Assembly (NCBI RefSeq): GCF_000621545.1
Contig: NZ_JHYA01000005.1
Location: 186,001-250,000, forward strand
Length of the DNA: 64,000 nt
Reading direction: 5' to 3'
Source: Anaerovibrio lipolyticus LB2005
Lineage (GTDB): Bacteria; Bacillota; Negativicutes; Selenomonadales; Selenomonadaceae
In this document: positions 61,438 through 64,000 of the stretch, one piece after another
How positions within the stretch are numbered: the first letter of the stretch is position 1
Layout: each line of letters begins with the position of its first letter
The notes under the pieces: generated by a model
Databases searched by the model: none
Seen by the model: only the letters and a program-made list of their open reading frames with translations
Told to the model about the DNA's origin: nothing
Program-made: the position numbers and the translations under genes

Positions 61438-62430
61438 ATGAAAAGAGCATTAAACATAAAATATATTCTGCTATTGCTAATTGCATTGATGTCATTGGTT
61501 ATGACTGGTTGCGGTAATGATAGTGTATCCAAAAGTGGAGAATATGAAGTTACTGATATTCAAGGAACAGTAATTCACTTTAAGGAAAAGCCTTCGAGAA
61601 TTGTCACTATGACTATTGGTACTGATAATATCGTGCTGGGTTTGGTTAAGTCTGAACGAATGATTGCCTGCAATACGAATCTTGATGATCCCAACAGCTC
61701 TAATGTGGTGGAGCTGGCTAAGCAGATTCCTAATAAGGTAAGACATCCGAAGCTGGAAGAAATCATCGCTTTGCAGCCGGACCTGGTAATAGCAGCTGAT
61801 TGGGGGAACCTTGATTACGTTCAGTCCCTGCGGGATATGGGCATTAATGTGGTGGTAGTAAAGGGCTCCAAAAATCTTGGGGACATTAAAGATAATATTC
61901 GTCTTATAGCTGCAGCTCTGGGAGAAGGTGAAAAGGGAGAAAGGCTTATTGCTCTAATGGAGGAGCGATTAAATACCCTTAAAGCAAAAATAGATGCACA
62001 GGTTCCTGCTGAAAAGCGAAAGCGTGTGGCCTTGATATCTGTAGTACAGAATTATGGTGGCAAGGACTGCATTTATGATGATGAATGTAAGTGGGCTGGT
62101 GTTATAAATGGTCTTTCTGAGGCTGGGTTAAATCGTGGTGTGAAGCTCACTAAGGAAATGCTTTTAAAGATAGACCCGGATATTATTTTGCTTCCAAGCT
62201 ATTCCGCACATGGGTCTTTTGATATTCAGGCCTACAAAGACCAATACCTTAAAGATCCGTCTTTGCAGCAGATGAAAGCCATAAGGGAAGGCGGTATCCG
62301 GGAGTCGAGAGATGCCTATATTTATTCATCATCTCAGGACTTTTGCTTTGGAGCTCAGGAGATTGCATATTCTGCCTATGGTGATGATTTTAAATTAGAT
62401 GATCAGCAGCATCTGTCCGTTGCTGAGTAG
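61438..62430 (+). CDS. Periplasmic binding lipoprotein (BtuF/FecB-like)
   Basis: 330 residues. Signal peptide with lipobox LVMTGC (C25). Then the Fe/B12 periplasmic-binding fold: YEVTDIQGTVIHFKEKPSRIVTMTIGTDNIVLGLVKSERMIACN, HPKLEEIIALQPDLVIAADWGNLDYVQSLRDMGINVVVV, and a C-terminal IDPDIILLPS. ATG 61438 has AGGGGAG upstream. Riboswitch-controlled, so cobalamin or a corrinoid precursor is the likely ligand. Its transporter partners, about 500 bases upstream, have a separate promoter. Confidence 0.9.
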   Translation: MKRALNIKYILLLLIALMSLVMTGCGNDSVSKSGEYEVTDIQGTVIHFKEKPSRIVTMTIGTDNIVLGLVKSERMIACNTNLDDPNSSNVVELAKQIPNKVRHPKLEEIIALQPDLVIAADWGNLDYVQSLRDMGINVVVVKGSKNLGDIKDNIRLIAAALGEGEKGERLIALMEERLNTLKAKIDAQVPAEKRKRVALISVVQNYGGKDCIYDDECKWAGVINGLSEAGLNRGVKLTKEMLLKIDPDIILLPSYSAHGSFDIQAYKDQYLKDPSLQQMKAIREGGIRESRDAYIYSSSQDFCFGAQEIAYSAYGDDFKLDDQQHLSVAE

Positions 62431-62523
62431 GTTTTGGAAAGTATAATGGGCATAAGATAATGGGGATGTTATCAAGGCTGAAAATGCTTTGTTAATAATA
62501 TAATTTTAGAGGAGAATGGAAAA

Positions 62524-63852
62524 ATGAAGGAAAAGAAGTATTTGAGCGCAGCTATTGCTTTGACAATAATGGCAGCTGGCTCAAGCGTGTTTGCAGCTGA
62601 TGTGGCAGATTTCGGCGACGAGGAGGTCGTTGTAACTGCAACCAGAACTGAGAAGAGGGAAATTGATATTCCGGCATCTACCGAGGTAATTACTGCTGAG
62701 CAGATTAAGGACATGGGGGCAAAGAATGCTGCGGATGCATTATCAAAAGTAAATGGTTTTACTTTTGCAACAATGGGGCAAATGAATGGTTCTATGGGTA
62801 CTATGACCAGCAATTTAACTATACGTGGAAATGATAATGGTACTTTGGTCATGGTAAATGGAAATCCAATTGTATTACGTGGTAAATACGATATTTCTAC
62901 AATTCCTGCTGAATCAATCGAAAGAATCGAAATAGTTAAAGGTGGATCATCTGTCCTTTATGGTTCTGAGGCTATGGCTGGTATTGTTAATATCATAACA
63001 AAAGAGTTAAGTCAAAATAACATAAAAATAGGCTTTGGAAATCATGGAAAAAGCCATATAAATATAAATCTCAACGCGGATGATAAACTAAAACTTAGAT
63101 ACAATATTATGCAATGGCGAAGCGATAATGATGTTTCAACAACTGATTTAAATAATAAAAACTTCGTTGGTAAAACTCATACTTACTATAAGGATGCTAA
63201 AAGAGAAAATGCGGGTTTTGATTTCAAATTTAATGATAGATTTACTGTATCGTATGATTTCCTTCGAACATGTGGAACTTATTATCGAGTAATAACTGAT
63301 ATAGGCAGTATTAATACTCTTGGTGCACAAGTTGGAGATATGTTTAATTCCAGAGACGATATTATAACTCAAAATCTTTTCCAAGCAAATTATAAAGATG
63401 ACTTATGGAACATAAAGGCATATTTTAACACTGCATTAACAGAATCTTTTGGTCCAAACTATTACTATCAATCTAGTAATAAACCTACAGTGGATATAAT
63501 AAGAACAAATGGTTTTTATAGTGATAAGAATTTAAATCCTTATGATACTCGGGAACGAAATACTAGTTACGGGTTAGATATTCAGAGGAACTGGAGTCTT
63601 AGCAATAAATCTGAATTGGTGTCAGGTGTAAATTATCAGCATGAAATGTATAAAACATATTGGACACCATATCAGTATGGAACATTGAAAACAAAGACTA
63701 AATTTTCTCCTTCTGATTACAGTAGAAATATCTGGGCTGTATTTGCTCAACTCGATCAGAAACTTTGGTCTTATGTCAATAAAGTGGACACCGAAAGTGC
63801 GACTTTACGCCGCACATTCTGCATGAACTGCAGCTGGTGTCTTGTAGCCTAA
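62524..63852 (+). pseudogene. TonB-dependent receptor (BtuB-like), interrupted by an IS
   Basis: Outer-membrane receptor. Signal peptide KYLSAAIALTIMAAGSSVFA, TonB box DEEVVVTATRT, plug domain (~40-160: IPASTEVITAEQIKDMGAKNAADALSKVNGFTF, NLTIRGNDNGTLVMVNG, IPAESIERIEIVKGGSSVLYGSEAMAGIVNIITK), then about 250 residues of beta-barrel strands. Native sequence ends near 63773 (FAQLDQKLW); the last ~26 codons (to 63852) come from the IS end. Receptors of this kind are usually about 600-700 residues, so a third or more of the barrel is lost or lies beyond the IS. The barrel part is visibly more AT-rich than the plug. Confidence 0.9.
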
Positions 63853-64000
63853 GCTACTATGAGTCCGCTTGCGATTGTACCAGGACTCAATATATTCAAA
63901 GATGCTATCATAAGCTTCTTTTGAATCTTTGTAAACATGCCTGTAGATTTCCTCTTTTTTAATTAAAGCATGAAATGACTCTATACAGGCATTATCATAT
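63774..64000 (-). mobile_element. IS3-family insertion sequence (partial; one end)
   Basis: One terminus of an IS begins at about 63774 (TGTCAATAAAGTGGACACC reading inward) and runs off the window. The boundary is placed where the receptor's barrel sequence stops and a terminal TG occurs; it could be off by a few bases. The minus-strand transposase end lies inside it. Confidence 0.85.
63805..64000 (-). CDS. IS3-family transposase, C-terminal part (partial)
   Basis: The minus strand is open from the window edge to a stop at 63805-63807, 64 codons with the start outside the window. It reads YDNACIESFHALIKKEEIYR, then HVYKDSKEAYDSIFEYIESWYNRKRTHSSLGYKTPAA. The E of NACIESF is the last catalytic acid of the DDE integrase core, and WYNRKRTHSSLGYKTP is the typical end of IS3/IS150-type OrfB. 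Confidence 0.92.
   Translation of the reverse strand, partial: YDNACIESFHALIKKEEIYRHVYKDSKEAYDSIFEYIESWYNRKRTHSSLGYKTPAAVHAECAA

Noticed and set aside
61259-61441. 60-codon frame in the leader after the cobalamin riboswitch
   Set aside because: It runs through two terminator hairpins, begins with TTG and lacks an SD; the bases are explained by the expression platform.

Overview
The window reads as chromosomal DNA of a diderm Firmicute, most likely class Negativicutes (Selenomonadaceae-like; the genus is inference). Most genes have their closest recognisable relatives in Firmicutes: Asp23/AmaP/DUF2273, IreB-RuvX-DUF1292, a Bacillus-like EF-P, GatCAB, ScpAB, and a LytTR regulator with AgrC-like sensors. 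A TonB-dependent receptor with a TonB box shows that there is also an outer membrane. PEP carboxykinase, an Ech/Hyf-type membrane [NiFe] hydrogenase and a DASS dicarboxylate carrier fit an anaerobic fermenter.

Layout. 1-3445: the end of a group 4 membrane [NiFe] hydrogenase operon. 3629-7136: OPT peptide transporter and PepD dipeptidase. 7313-12618: a tight run of D-amino-acid transaminase, PxpABC 5-oxoprolinase and two separately encoded halves of a D-glutamate cyclase-like protein, ending in a 204-bp imperfect palindrome. 12912-16133: gatCAB. 16302-18998: an unusual amino-acid ABC transporter whose ATPase carries an RsbW-like tail and whose binding protein appears circularly permuted. 19099-22240: purine permease and DASS carrier. 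22376-30623: housekeeping blocks (ireB-ruvX, mltG-trmR-trhP, aroQ, Xaa-Pro peptidase, efp, asp23 group, nusB). 30692-42554: a long co-directional run (xseAB, ispA, dxs, tlyA, nadK, argR, recN, NUDIX, M50 protease, trpS, scpAB). 42625-52306: an RsmH-like methyltransferase, FMN alpha-hydroxy-acid oxidase, nadE, a DUF2939-like membrane protein, ybaK, thrC, pckA.

52505-58825 is an accessory region. It holds a LytTR response regulator and two overlapping AgrC-like sensor genes. One sensor keeps the phosphoacceptor His but has no ATPase domain; the other keeps the ATPase domain but has Gln where the His should be. Upstream of the sensors is a divergent control region with an exact 20-bp tandem repeat, followed by a lipoprotein, a small acidic secreted protein and a secreted clostripain-type peptidase.

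59028-64000 is a cobalamin-type uptake locus: ATPase, permease, cobalamin riboswitch with two terminators, binding lipoprotein and TonB-dependent receptor. The receptor gene is cut by an IS3-family element whose end enters the window on the minus strand. A nearly repeated 40-bp promoter module precedes both halves of the locus.

I recognised no tRNA, rRNA or CRISPR array by eye. Strongest candidates for undescribed biology: the complementary split sensor-kinase pair, the ABC transporter with a permuted binding protein and GHKL-like tail, and the D-glutamate/5-oxoproline gene run.
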